Numbered from the stretch's first letter, positions 32,126-44,791 are shown. The stretch: 64,000 bases of DNA from Hoylesella saccharolytica JCM 17484 (GCF_000614205.1 NZ_BAKN01000010.1:16721-80720), one strand, 5' to 3'. Notes: generated by a model not told the origin, from the letters alone. Numbers and translations: made by a program.

Positions 32126-34842
32126 TCAAAATTGTATACTCATACCGAACGAGAAAGAGCGATAAGGTGGATAAGATCGTTTATCGTCTATGCCCAACGT
32201 ATTGTTGACTACATAATTGTTGATGATGGGGGTAAGACCGCTGTAAGCCGTGATAGTAGCAAGGTTATTAACACTAAGCGAAAGCCGGAGTGTATTAATA
32301 AACCTGACTTTAAGGGGTAAATTACAACCAACGGTGATGTAATCAATATTAAGATAATCACCGGATTCGAGCCAATAATCGGTAGCTGTTTGGTCTTTGA
32401 TATTTCGGATAGGCGCTTCTGCCAGTACATTATATTCGGGAAAGCTACCCATATTCATATAAGTAAGTGATGTTCCATTATAAATTTTATGCCCAAAAGC
32501 CCCATTGAGTTGCATAACGACATCCCAACACCGGTAACGAAAACTGATATTAGAACCTAATGTAGCTTTGGGTACAGCCTGTCCGGCTATGTATCGGTCG
32601 CCGCCATCTTCTAAATTTATTCGTCCATTCTTGTCTATGTCTTCGCAAACATAGCGATATGAGCCATCAGCCGCTTTTTCCAGACCTATGCAATGCGGCA
32701 GATAGAATACACCCAACGGTTGTCCGACCATCTGATAGGTAATAAAATTGTGACCGCCATGCATACCTGCACCATTCAATCCACCAATAGGCGTGATATC
32801 GGGCGATGATAAGGGTTCCCCTTGATAACTTCCACTGAGCGAGAGTAACTTGTTTTTCTGAAGTGAAAGGTTCATATTAACGCTCAATTCCATGTTTTTT
32901 CGACGAATAATATCAACACCCAAGCCACATTCAAAACCACTGTTGCTCATACTTCCAATATTGGCCAGCAACTTATTAAATGCAAAAGGAGGTACGCTTA
33001 CATCGTAGTTATAGAGCATATCGGTGGTTTTCGAATAATAATATTCAGCATAAAGATGCAGTCGGTAATCAAAAAATCCACCCTCAACGCCGACATTGAA
33101 GGATGTCCGCGTTTCCCATTTCAAGTCAGGATTATAGTTTTTAAGCTGTCCGAGCGTTACCGTTGGCATGCTATAATAAGGTACAATGCCGTTGGGCATA
33201 AACCTTTGCAAAGCATAATAAGCGTTATGCCACCAAGATTTCCCGACTGTCCGATGCTGGTACGCAACTTCAACAGATCAACCCAAGTAAGAGCTCGGGA
33301 AAAATTTTCTTGTTTAACATTCCACTCCAAACCTGCTGAAGGAAAATATCCCCACGCATGTTGCCTGCCCACAAGCGACGAGCCATCAGCACGCAACGTA
33401 AGAGAAGCTTTATAACGACGCCATAAAGTATAGTCGGCACTACCCATAAAAGATACCAACGATGGAGATTCGTATCCACTCCCGGTACCACCGTAGGGCC
33501 GAATGCTGCCCGCCATGAGATTATCGTATCCGTATTCGTTACCTGAAAGTCCTTTTACGGTAGTAAAAAAATGCTGTCGACGATTACTTTGATACTCTGA
33601 TAACAGGGTCAACGATAAGTCGTGAGCATCCCAAACTCGTTGATAATTCAATTGAATATTACCCAAAAGGTCTTCAGCTTTGGCTTCACGGCGATACATT
33701 AAACCTTGTGCTTCGGTCCATGTAGGCAGAAAGATTCCATTCTCAACAGAGTTGTATGAGTAAGAACCGAAGATTTTGGCGGTGAGATATCGGTTAATGA
33801 CAAAATCGAAATTGATATGTGTGTTGAAATTAAAGCCTCGTTCATCGTCTTTTTGTCGTAATAAAGCCATCGGATGGGCTATTTGCGAGGCCAAAGTATT
33901 GAGATCCCAGCCGCCAGAAGCATTCTGACGCGTTGAAAAAGTTGGATTTTGAACAGCTGCCGAATAAAAAAGTTTCTGCGTATCGTAGATTTTTTGATGA
34001 GCAAGCGATGAGCCGAAAACACCGAAATTGATAGTGAGAAAATTATCAAAAGCCTTCTGCATTAAATCGAACTTTGCTGTAAAGTTGCGATAATCGTTGG
34101 TTTTTACAACCATATGATGGTCGATAACACTTACCGAAGCACGATAATTTGATAGTTCATTACCACCCGTGAAGGCAAGATGATGACTTTGCACAAACCC
34201 TGTTCGTGTTATTTCACGTAAAAAATCATTATCTTCTCCACCGTCGTTGTAACTCAGTGAAAGTGCTTTTGCTGTAGAGATATACCCCTCTCGGCGAAGC
34301 ATTTGCAGTTTTTTATACACAGACTCGAAACCCAAATTTCCGTCATAGGATATCTGAAACTGTCCGCGCAACCCTTTCATGGTTGTGACCAAGATAACGC
34401 CCGATGCACCTCGAGAACCGTATTGTGCCGTTTCGGAGGCATTTTTGAGTACTCTGAACGAATGGATGTCGGCAGGATAGATGGTTGAAAGTGTTGCTAA
34501 ATCGCTTGAAACGCCGTCGATAACCACCAACGGGTCGTTTCCGCCGGTAAGCGAAGTAGTTCCACGCACCCTGACACTATTAAGTGCAGCCTGCCTTTGG
34601 TCGCCACCTCGTGACACATTGACGCCCGCCAGACGCCCATTTACGACATCGAGCGGGTTAAAAATAAGTCCTTTGTTAAAATGATTGTTAAGCTTCCGGA
34701 TGGTAATAACAGCCTGATCGCCCGAAAGAGTATCTTTTACTATCGGCGCTAATTCGCTGGGTATATTGGAATTTACTTGTGCATTCAAGTCCAAAATACA
34801 AAGCAGAATAGATAAAAAGGTAAATAAGACTCGCTTATTCAT
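32126..34842 (-). CDS. SusC/RagA family TonB-dependent transporter, frame disrupted near 33229
   Basis: Outer-membrane beta-barrel importer paired with the SusD lipoprotein. Signal peptide MNKRVLFTFLSILLCILDLNAQ; the plug domain follows directly (NPLDVVNGRLAGVNV, then the signature YGSRGASGVILVTT). It lacks the usual carboxypeptidase-regulatory-like N-terminal domain, so it is short for the family. The first frame stops after GQSGNLGG; adding one base at about 33229 (GGCAT to GGCCAT on the minus strand) joins it to HNAYYALQRFMPNG and the rest of the barrel, about 905 residues in all. Start at 34842 (ATG) is preferred to GTG at 34866. Confidence 0.88.
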
Positions 34843-34928
34843 AAAATATTTGAAAGGATTAAGCACCTTTCACGCTTTAAGTATTTAAGAAACAGGTAGC
34901 AGAAATATCTGGAGAGCCCGTAGGTAAA

Positions 34929-35321
34929 CTACTTATGCTTCTTATAATATTCTAGCCCAGTATGCACATTTTTAATCAGTGCATCGGAAGAGAACGTTGC
35001 ACCTGTTACGGCATCAGGCTGTATTTGGGATGCCTTTGTAACAGACTTTCCTTCCCAAAATTTAAGTAGTGACTTCGTTTTATCGAAGAAACGAGGTGTT
35101 TCTTGATTGGGCAAAGCCTCTATCCTCACTACTTTATTCTTCTTTATATAAATTTTTACTGGTGTAGAACCTTTAAACCCCCTTACATCTTTAGTAAGTT
35201 CAGTGGTATTTATCACCGTCAGATCCTTCTCGGTTGAAACTATACTGTTATCTTGTTTTGCACCGGTAAGCAGCAATAAGGCTACAACACCCATCAAATA
35301 TCCAAACTTTCTTTTTACCAT
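34929..35321 (-). CDS. Exported FMN-binding domain protein
   Basis: A 130-residue secreted protein with an N-terminal signal or anchor helix (residues 5-21). The C-terminal half is an FMN-bind domain: DAVTGATFSS (residues 103-112) carries the D-x-x-T-G-A-T motif, in which Thr109 is the expected site for covalent FMN attachment by an ApbE-type flavin transferase. Such domains work in extracytoplasmic electron transfer. No apbE or redox partner gene lies nearby. The promoter lies within one copy of a 90-bp repeat (35308-35398). Confidence 0.8.
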   Translation of the reverse strand: MVKRKFGYLMGVVALLLLTGAKQDNSIVSTEKDLTVINTTELTKDVRGFKGSTPVKIYIKKNKVVRIEALPNQETPRFFDKTKSLLKFWEGKSVTKASQIQPDAVTGATFSSDALIKNVHTGLEYYKKHK

Positions 35322-35398
35322 ATCTTTTAACTATACTTATTGATAGTTGCAAAGATAGCATAAAAAAGGAGAAAATTATCGGGTAAAAGAAAATTTCA
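35308..35398 (-). repeat. 90-bp direct repeat, copy 1 (upstream of the FMN-bind gene)
   Basis: Nearly identical to 36253-36341 over the core from 35326 to 35380. It contains the FMN-bind gene start, its TATCTTTG -7 box (minus strand 35357-35350), and upstream of it a stop-codon region that would encode KFSFTR-stop, a diverged version of the sprA end KFSLTR-stop. Confidence 0.85.
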
Positions 35399-35430
35399 TA
35401 CGAAGCACACAATCAACAATGAAAAATGCT

Positions 35431-35438
35431 TATCTTTG
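35431..35438 (+). promoter_or_regulatory. -7 box of the 35555 gene
   Basis: TATCTTTG on the plus strand, 116 bp before the ATG. A -33 box is not evident. Confidence 0.5.
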
Positions 35439-35554
35439 CCATGAATTCATATAGAATTGACATGAAATTTGGTAAAATGTAACCTGCCAGAGACAAAAGT
35501 TCATTCATAGAAAGACCATTCTATTTATAAAAATAAATTTAATATTATTGTATT

Positions 35555-36055
35555 ATGAATCAAACCGTACTTATTGTAATTGGCGTATTGGTGCTTTGGG
35601 CTGTCCTTATGATTCCGTTCATGTTGTGGCAAAAAAAGAGAAAGGAAGCGGAAGCATCGTTTTTAGAAGAAAATAAAGATCAGGTTATTCTGCATCTTTA
35701 TTGTCGTAACACCTATATTGATGGGCAAAAGCTTTCTGCTTTTCATCCTGTTACAGGAGAAAACTTACAGAAAATTGTCAAACTAACGCCCGGAACACAT
35801 ACTATTTCAGGTATTTTTGAGACGACAGACACCAATTTAACACACAATGTTAACCTAAAGTCAGAGCAGCTTACCTTTGATATTGCCTTTGAAGCCGGGC
35901 ATCAATACACACTTGCGATGTACTTGTATTCGCCAGAAGAGAGAAAAAATTACTATGAAGGAAACGTGGGAGTGGATGTATTCTCGATGCCATTAGCTCT
36001 TCATAGAGACTCTGAAAATATAAAAGCTTACGTTATTGGCTACCAGGAAACGTAG
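35555..36055 (+). CDS. Small membrane-anchored protein of unknown function
   Basis: Not recognised. The 166 residues start with one hydrophobic helix (TVLIVIGVLVLWAVLMIPFML, about residues 4-24) followed by a Lys/Arg/Glu stretch and a soluble, probably beta-rich domain (residues 45-166) containing a TPGTHTISGIFETT segment reminiscent of small immunoglobulin-like or PEGA-like folds. It is the only plus-strand gene between two minus-strand genes, has its own promoter and terminator, and is bracketed by 90-bp direct repeats, suggesting it was inserted as a unit. Confidence 0.75.
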   Translation: MNQTVLIVIGVLVLWAVLMIPFMLWQKKRKEAEASFLEENKDQVILHLYCRNTYIDGQKLSAFHPVTGENLQKIVKLTPGTHTISGIFETTDTNLTHNVNLKSEQLTFDIAFEAGHQYTLAMYLYSPEERKNYYEGNVGVDVFSMPLALHRDSENIKAYVIGYQET

Positions 36056-36137
36056 AGCTGCACGTATAAAAGTAATTGTGTTTTTTAGAATATACTTCTC
36101 AAAGAAAGGTATTCACGAATAAAAACTTTTATACTTT

Positions 36138-36179
36138 TGGTAGAATAGTGGTACATACCATCTTTCTACCATTTTTTTC
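36138..36179 (+). terminator. Terminator of the 35555 gene
   Basis: TGGTAGA (36138-36144) pairs with TCTACCA (36165-36171); inner TGGTA/TACCA hairpin; followed by TTTTTTTCT. Confidence 0.85.
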
Positions 36180-36252
36180 TATCTATTAGCATGTTGCCTT
36201 GTATACAGTAAGCAATCGTCAAGCTATCATACCCCATCAGATTATCGCAACA

Positions 36253-36341
36253 TTCTTTTTCCATATCCTTCAACTATACTTATTGATAGTTGCAAAGATA
36301 GCATAAAAAAGGAGAAAATTATCGTGTAAGAGAGAATTTCA
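36253..36341 (-). repeat. 90-bp direct repeat, copy 2 (3' end of sprA)
   Basis: Counterpart of 35308-35398. It includes the last sprA codons and stop, then the same spacer with a TATCTTTG box (minus strand, about 36301-36294) and a degenerate remnant of the FMN-bind start (ATGG followed by an A-rich run). No gene follows it on the minus strand, so the promoter copy is orphaned. Confidence 0.85.
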
Positions 36342-39300
36342 GACTAAGTCCAAAGTCCTGTGTTGTAGTGGGATAACTACTGCTACTTAAGAGTGGCGTA
36401 TTGGTTTGCCTATCGTAATAAAAGCTCATGGTAAGCAGTCGTGACAAGGTATAATCGGCAGAAAAGCTCATTTTAAACGCCGTATTTCCACTGTTAGCCG
36501 AGCTGGTTCGTCCTGCAATATCACGAATGATGCCAGCTTGTTGTCGATAACTGATGTCTAACCGTAAATTTAAGCTATGATTAACACCCCCTGTATTTCG
36601 ATTGTTGGACGTTGTATTGGAGGTTGGTCTGCTTGAATTTACTTTACTCTTATTTTTTACACGAGGACTTCGACGCCCGAATATGTCGAAGTTATTAACC
36701 CTATACCCCATGCCAAGTACCCAATCACGACTAACATCTTCATTAATTTGCACACTGGTCATACTTAAACTCAATACACGGGTAGAACGATATTCAACCT
36801 TTGCCGTCATATTGTTGTTAAATGTAACATCAATACCTAATAAAGGAGAAAAAGCTTCGTTGATACTTACCGCTGAAACATTATACATACTGTTCGGAAT
36901 AGGGTTCCCACTTGCAGCATCTGTAATAAAACCAAGTCCATTCATATACTCCATAAAGGTGCTGTAAGAGCTATATGAACCGATGGCATAAATGCTTTTG
37001 TAAGCGTGATTGATGTTAACACTTTTAAATGTTTCGCGGAACCACGGTAACTTACTTAGTCCGCTATAACGTATGGTCCAATTGGGCAGCAAATGTGTAA
37101 GGGTTGGGAAAATGTTCAACGATTGACCACTCATACTTGTATAAGTGGAAAGGAAGGCTGGTATCATCACATCACCGCTATATTTGTTTACCGATCCATT
37201 GGCCGGATTATAAGCTGTTCCTGCCAAAGAAGAACCTGCAGGATAAATGGCACCTGCATATTGCGATTCAACACGGCTGTGAAAATTATCCAATGAATTA
37301 CAGAAGCGATCGAAAGAAGTACTACGGTATCCATTATCTGCACTACCCATACCCTCCAAAGCACTACGAATGGAAATGGTTGTCATCATAAACGTTCCGC
37401 TCTGCGTGGTAGGGTTACCCCTATACATATATTGTATACTCTTGGTGGTTGTCTGCATACGTGAGGCATGCAAATCAATTTTAAAATTATGAATAGGCTC
37501 AAGTGTCATACGTATTTGTACTTCTTCGGTTTTTGTTGTTGAAGCAGGTGTAGCAATCGAATCGTTGGTGAGTAACCATCCTAAATCTCGGGCACGCTCG
37601 ATATACGAATCACCGATAAGCCCAAAAGCAAAGTCAAGTCCCGGAGATAGCACAGAAGTTTGTCTGGTTTGCCCAAAAGCATCTCCAACATTTGGCATAA
37701 ATCCAGGCAATGCCATAGCATATTGGTTGCGGTATACGACACTTGCCGAACGCGCCATCATTAAAATACGAGACAAACTTTGGGCTGTTCTATACCACGA
37801 TTGGTTGTCGAACGGCTCTTTAGGGGTAACTGTTAACTTTAACCGAACTATACTATCAACCTTATTGATTATCCTAATACGATTTTCACCATCTTTTTTA
37901 TACTTCAGATTAAAGAGTTTTCCATCTTCTGTTCTTGCAACAACAATGAGACGCTTGGATTTCTTATTATGGGTAATATTAAGGGTTGTGTCGGGACGTA
38001 AAACGATTTCTTGCTCAAAACTATTTTTATTTTTGGGCAAAGAACGTCGTTGTTCTTGGGCTTTATTCTCATTAACGGCTATTTCTTTTCCATCGGGTGT
38101 AGTAGGTGGAGTTCTACGTGCAGCTTCTGTTTTCTTCCTTTGAGCTGTAAGTTTTTCATTTCTCTTTCTTGTTGCATCTGACGGATTGGGTTCTTTGTTA
38201 AAGCGTTCGTTGGTTTTCCGTAAAAAAGGAATCTGGTTATATAGCTTTACAATATCAAAAGAGCCATTGATATTTAAATCACGATTATTGGCAACAGTAT
38301 TGCCCAGAGATGTACCGTCGGCAAGCGCTGTTCCGCGTACCCATCGGTAAGTGGCGTTGTATGTGGCATCTGTGTTTACCCAATTGAAAAGTGGAATCAG
38401 GTTGATAGGCAACTGATAAGATAGCGTAAACGACTGGTTATAATCTAGGGGTGTACCTAAATGCTTAATACTTGTCCATACAGAATCTTTCCAAGCCTGG
38501 TAACGATCTGGGTAAAGATCTTTATTTACAGGTGTATATGGCTGCTCAATTTCTGCGTGAGTAGCACTCTGAAAATTAGCGTGTAAATTTCGAGTTAAAT
38601 CCCAACGGATGGAGAAATCACGATTCCAAAGGAACTGCGAATTAAAGGTAAGCGGTAATCTATTACCTCCCAAATCTTCCATATCACGTTCTTGTAATTC
38701 ATAATAATTACGAGTTAGCTCCGAATTAAACCCTATATTTTGTGGCAACCAATTCAATCCAAATCGTTTGAAAATCTCTAACCACTTCGATTTATTCTTC
38801 AATCCTTTAAAAGGTTCTAACGATTTGTATACCGGTGTCCATTCGTATCCCAATGCTGCACGCCAATTATTCTCTTTCTCGTACACCGTTGTTTCTCCGC
38901 TTTTGTAGCGTTGCGCATAGCTGTACGTAAATGAGAGATTACCCGGATCGTACGGCATGGGATGGCGTTTGGTATGTATGCCGATGCGAGCATTGGATAT
39001 CGAAAAATTAGTATGGGTGGTTTGGGTGACAACAATACGTTCTATCGAGTCACGTTCTTGCCGGTTTGCTGTTGCTTCCAACGCATCTTTTAAACGCATA
39101 TCGGTATCAAGCGGATTGTATTTGGGACTTATCTTTTCTTTAGAAACAGAATAATAGAGTGGTGCTGAAACCTTTGCTTTATCAGGAAAAAATTTACCGA
39201 GTTCCAAACTTGTTGTGACACTATAATTCTTATAATTATCTTTTGATCGTTGATTTACACCATCCTCAAGTCCTCCAAAACCTTCTGAAATATACCGTCC

Positions 39301-42300
39301 TTGTACATTAACCGATCCAAAATCGGATAGTTGTACATTCAAATTTCCTTGTGCAGCCCATCCTCCTTCATTATCATATTCTTTCAATCGCAATTCATTG
39401 ACCCAAATTTCACCGCTTTTAACTGTTCCCGAGTTATTGCGCACACCGATAATCATTGTTTTTACTTCGCCAAGTGTAGGATTACCAATAATGCTAATTT
39501 TATTCTGCGGTTTTTCTGCATCATAAACACTGTATACCGAAGAGAAAGAAGCTTGACCTAAAGCTTTGGCCTTGTTTCGTTCTTTCTTCAGCGACGTGAA
39601 GACATTCATAGGAATATCAAGCATATTTTCTTCAGGCCACACCGCTTGACAATCGGCTAACGACTGGGCATTATACCTGTTGGGAGCAGTAATTGTCAAC
39701 GGAATATCATACTCATAATAATTACTTTTATAATCACTACCCAAACGGATAAATACAGACAATTGCCCATTGGTAAGATTTGTTGTATTGGGCTCGAGAG
39801 CATTGGCATGTACAAACATCTGCAAACGTTTGTATTGACGCAGATCAAGCATAGTGTTCTTATAGACGGCTTTGGCCTCTCCACTACTTAAATTGGTAAC
39901 GACCATACTTAATGCCTGCTCATCATCTTCTACTAATTGAGGTTGTGTAGGATCGGAACCCCGCTGAATACCCGGAGGTAATATATAGTTGACAGGTGTT
40001 TTATCATTATTCTCCTCATAACTCACAGCACTTACAACCATCTTTCCTGTCTGACTGGCTGTATTACTAATGTTTTGTTGATAGCTACGCCACTCACCAC
40101 GAACAAGATCAAGTGATCCAAAACGCATAACAATAGGATGCTTAAAACCTGTAAGAAACATTCGCATAAAGCGAATACTGGTAAAATCGGAAATTGAACC
40201 AAAACGCTGTTCGTACTCATCCAAAGGAATTCGGAACTGATACCACGTAACGTTCTCACTCGTTCCATTGCGCAAAGGAGCTGCCGCCTCACGCTTATCC
40301 ACAATAAAGTTACGCCCGACGACCATATCTGAAGGTCTTATCGAAAGGTGATACTGATAATATTTTTCATATTCATTAAGCGTATAATCCTGATTAATAT
40401 CTTCAACATCAGGTGTTGTCTTATAGGAGGTATCATAGCTTTCACGTCTTGAATCAGAATCGGGCGAATTGCCTTGCGGATTATTAATGTATTTGTAACG
40501 GCGGAGAATACTTGCCTCCATTTGATCATAATCGGAACCGCGAAAATAATGGTAGTTATCATTGGCTGGATCGGTAAAAATAGAATCGAAAACAGCCGCA
40601 CTCACTTTTCCCTGAACTGTAGAAAGAAAGTTTTGATAAGCAGCAAATTGTTTTTCTTCTTCATCAGTAAGGCCGTTAAAGCCAACATCTTGTAAACCTC
40701 TTGAACCATTAGAAGTTGCAAAAGCATAGGTTGTTGTGGCTTGTGTAGGTATCTTCCCCCATTGTGTAGTGGTAAATGTAGACGATCCATCTATAGGCAT
40801 TCCACTCTCATAAAATTTCTTTCCATCTTTCAAAACATCCTCACTTACCTCTCCCAAATTGATATAGAAGTCACCACCATAATCATTTGCATTTGCTTGT
40901 TTGTTGGTATATATAAAAGGATCGAGCATCCAGAACTCTATATACTCAATATTGGCGGTTTCAAAATCATTGGTATCCAACTTTCTCATCATACCTCCCC
41001 AATGATGAGTAGGATGATTAAGCGTACCATCTAAATTAAGATCTGTATTAAAATTATAAGGGCCGCGCTCGTTGGGATAATAAGCTAAATTAAGAACAGA
41101 AAGAGTAGAAACACCGCCATTGTAACTGCTTTGATCACGAGTGGGATATAACTCGCGAACCGGAACCTCGCGTACATAATGATTGGACAATTGGTTTAAA
41201 TCGCTCTTTATATGCGAAGGTGTAAGTGAACTACTGCGACGAGTGAAAAGAGGATCGATGATATACCATGCCAGAAGACTACGATTATACCCACTGCTGA
41301 GTGTAGTTTTATCGCTATGTTCGCTAAACATAGAAGGAACACTTGAAATGGTCCAAGACGTGGGCGTACTTACATCAATGGCACTTTTTGTTGTTTCAAA
41401 ATCATCAAGGTATGAAGCATTATCTTGTGTACCTTTACTTTGTCCTGCAATAAGTTGTGCAAACTCGCCCGTGAAAGAGATTTGAGAGGGTTGTATTACA
41501 TGCAGAAATGGTATTTTGTTAAGCATTTGTGTGAGCCACTGACTTTCTTTCTTCCAATTGAGATTAACTCCCCATAACGTATTATTTAAGGGTTCCGACC
41601 CCATATTTACTTTTGTGGTGAGTGCTTGTTCGGAAAGATGCTGGAGTGTACCACTTACTTGTAAATCCTTAGTAAAATTATATTCCCAATTCAAGCCAAA
41701 CATAGTTTTACGTTGCTGTGCATAATCGGTATTACTTTCTAAAGAAACATTGACAGAAGTTCCTGCATCAATAATACTTTGATTGAGTATAGTCACCTCA
41801 CCTGCTGCATAATCGACACTATAATCCACACCTTCAGTAAGTCTTACACCACCGGCTGTAACAACAACAGAACCTTGCGGTACATTATAAGCACCCAAAG
41901 AGATAACATTAGCAGATGTTCCCCGAAACTGTCCGGTCAAAATATATTTATCTTTTTCTGCCATTTGTTTCGCTATAGTGCGCGTCGAATCATACAATTC
42001 TGTAAAACTATGCTCAGCTGCTTTAGCTGCTGGCACGCCTTTACTTACCAAATACTTATAAAGATAAGAACCGAAGGTTCTACCTTAGGTATAAATACAC
42101 GCCCTTCACTTACGGTATAGCCAGGAACAAAATCATAATAACCATTTGAATGTGCGCGATTATTATTATCCAATCGGTCGGCTCCCATCACCTTTATTAA
42201 GGTTTGATCTTTAACCTGGGCCTCGGGAAGATAAGTAAGATAAACGCCTGCCGTATCACTTTGACATTTAATATCAAGTCGGAATTTTTCTTTTTCGATA

Positions 42301-43916
42301 GATGATGCCAAATAATACACATTCTTCATCATCAAATCCCAGTTGCCTTGTGTAGGATTATTACTGGTATTTTTGAGGGACTTGACAAAAAGCGCTTGTT
42401 TAATATCAGTATTATCTGCGGCAAATTCACCCACTTGATAGGTTATTCCGCCATAAGTATATTCGTAAGCAACGGCCAAAACCTGATCGGTTTGTAGGGA
42501 TGTCTTCAATGAAATGTACCCTAAAGATGTGTTCACTGTGTATTCTGACGAATTCAACAAGCGAGCGCTCTCTAACTTTTCATAATCGCTACCGCCGATA
42601 AAGCCGACAATACCATCGAGGACATTGGAGGTTTGATTAATGTCACGGGCGGCCGAATATGAATTGACCATAGCTGCATACTCTGAATTTCCGGCATTGG
42701 AAGGAACCAAACCTGACGCACTCCACAAGGGATTTGAAAGATGACTAATTTCTCCTAAATCGGTAAGTGCAATAATATTGCGAGTATTATGTGTTGTTCC
42801 GGTTTTATTCGTTACCCAAACTTCCACTCGATTAATGGTTATTCCGCTTGTAAGATTAGGGAGTAAGCTCATCCAATCGTCATATTTGTCACGAAAATAT
42901 TGCGCTAGAAAGAAGTGCCGATTTTCTTCATAGTTTGAAGCATTGATTTCAAACGGTGTTAATTGAACGCCTCCCTGTGAAGAAACACTTTTAGATGTAG
43001 ACTTTTTCTGCGAAGCTACAAGTTGCATCTTGAGTTTTCCAAACTGCAAGTCGGTCCGAATACCGAAGAGCGAACTAGCCCCCTTGGTAAGGGAAGAATT
43101 AGAGGGAAAAGAAACATTACCAGCCTCCACCAGTTTGATAATCTCATCTTCTTTACCGTCGTATTTTAATTTAAGGTTTTGCGTATCAAAGTCGAAAGTA
43201 GCATCGGTATTATAATTCAGGTTCATATTGACTTTATCGCCCACTTTTCCGTTAACGCTGATATTAATTTTTTCGTCAAAATCCATGGCCGTTGTGCGGC
43301 GGTTGCGAATGGGAAGAGAGGGATTATCGATATTTTTCAGCGTTACACCAAACTTCAATTCTGCCGTACCTTGTGTCTTGATACGAACGCCACCAGGACC
43401 AAATATCTTTTCGGCAGGACCTAAATCAAAGTGCATATCACTAAAATCAAACTTCTCTTTTCCTTTTGCCTTGTAAATTTCGTCATTCTTGGTACGGAAA
43501 TAATTGTTACGTGCTTCCTTTTCACTCCATTTAAAATACTCCTCGGGCGTCATCACAATAGGCGCGTTGAGATACGAATTTCCTATCTTCGAACCGATAA
43601 CATAATGATTCAGCGTATCGTTATACACCACGTTCTGCTTCAGGTTGTCAGGCTGTTGCAAGTCCATACCGTTTTTCCGGAGATCGCTATAAGTAAGGGG
43701 CGTGGTGCGCTGAACTTTCCAACGAGTATGCAACAAACTATCGGGAATGCTGTCTTCGTCGATATATGTTTTTGCGGGTACCGGTGAAGCAGAAGCTGCT
43801 GTTTGCCGACGATTTTTGTCGTCTTGCGGATAAGGTACGGCAATAGCATAGCCCGTCACACCCATGACACACAACACTACCGAAATCTTAAGTCTTATCT
43901 TGTTACTGAACAGCAC
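36319..43916 (-). CDS. sprA: Type IX secretion outer-membrane channel SprA (Sov), frame disrupted near 42074
   Basis: Giant single-chain outer-membrane channel of the Bacteroidetes type IX secretion system. The upstream frame (42045-43916) gives a signal peptide and the SprA N-terminus (PIVMTPEEYFKWSEK, FGPGGVRIKTQGTAELKFG); the downstream frame (36319-42051) gives the remaining 1,900 residues, ending KFSLTR. The first frame runs out after VEPS. One added T (CCTTCGG to CCTTTCGG on the minus strand, at 42074-42075) gives VEPFGSYLYKYLVSKG and joins the two, about 2,532 residues, normal for SprA. It follows ruvA after 44 bp, an arrangement conserved in the phylum. Confidence 0.93.
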
Positions 43917-43960
43917 GCTTATTTATTATATGCAGATAGAAGTGAATAACTGCTGAAAAG

Positions 43961-44575
43961 TTACTTAATTTGTTGTAAAGCCAATTTAACCACCTGCTCA
44001 ACAGGAAGCGAAGGTTGTGTTTTCAAAATCTCGACCACAGCCTTGGCCGATGCGGCAGGTGCAAAGCCCAACATAGTTAATGCGCCGACGGCCTCGTCTT
44101 TCACACCGGTATTTACGATCGAAACAGCATTTACCCCTACCGGAAGTTCTTGCGTAATACCGCTTGAAACAATCTTGTCATGTAAGTCAACAATAATTCT
44201 TTGTGCCGTTTTGGCACCGATGCCCTTTACCGTTTTCAGCATTTTGTCGTCGCCTGCCGAAATCACATTGCATAGCTCGGTGGGGGCCATGGCTGAAAGA
44301 ATCATCCGTGCCGAATTAGCGCCCACACCCGAAACGGTTATTAGCAGCCGATAAAGCTCTCGTTCTTGTTTGGTGGCAAAACCGTACAATGTATACGAGT
44401 CGTCGCGTCCGCCCGTAACGATGGCCTCGTGCACAAATAGTTTTATTTCGCTTTTACCCTGAATGGCAGCATATGTGTTCAGCGAGATATTCAGACAATA
44501 ACCCACACCCATTGCCTCAACAATAGCCTGCGCAGGTGTCAGTTCAATTAGTTCACCTTTAATATATTCAATCAT
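43961..44575 (-). CDS. ruvA: Holliday junction branch migration protein RuvA
   Basis: Tetrameric DNA-binding subunit of the RuvAB branch-migration motor. The 204 residues start [14 protein letters not shown], the usual beginning; the open frame upstream (to 44734) is not conserved. Two helix-hairpin-helix motifs are visible in [19 protein letters not shown] and [20 protein letters not shown]. The C-terminal domain ([11 protein letters not shown]) contacts RuvB. It is transcribed ahead of sprA. Confidence 0.97.
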   Translation of the reverse strand: MIEYIKGELIELTPAQAIVEAMGVGYCLNISLNTYAAIQGKSEIKLFVHEAIVTGGRDDSYTLYGFATKQERELYRLLITVSGVGANSARMILSAMAPTELCNVISAGDDKMLKTVKGIGAKTAQRIIVDLHDKIVSSGITQELPVGVNAVSIVNTGVKDEAVGALTMLGFAPAASAKAVVEILKTQPSLPVEQVVKLALQQIK

Positions 44576-44756
44576 CTGTAAAAACCTTTTTAAAATACAT
44601 CTTATAAACGTCCATATCGTAGGTTTATTATATGCTGCGCAATGGGACGTGTCAACGAAAAACACTTTTTCAGCCTGGTTCCTATCGGAACCGAGGCAAA
44701 AAACATTTTTCCGGTTCTGCACGAAACACCACATACATTCATAAAAAACAAATAAA

Positions 44757-44791
44757 AAAAAGCAAGTATCTCATTCGAGATACTTGCTTTT
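44757..44791 (-). terminator. Terminator of the nfeD-stomatin operon
   Basis: AAAAGCAAGTATCTC and GAGATACTTGCTTTT (right arm 44777-44791) with a 4-nt ATTC loop; 15-bp stem between the stomatin-like gene and ruvA. Confidence 0.9.

Noticed and set aside
44043..44354. Open frames antisense to ruvA and other genes
   Set aside because: They follow codon structure of the true gene on the other strand and match no protein family.
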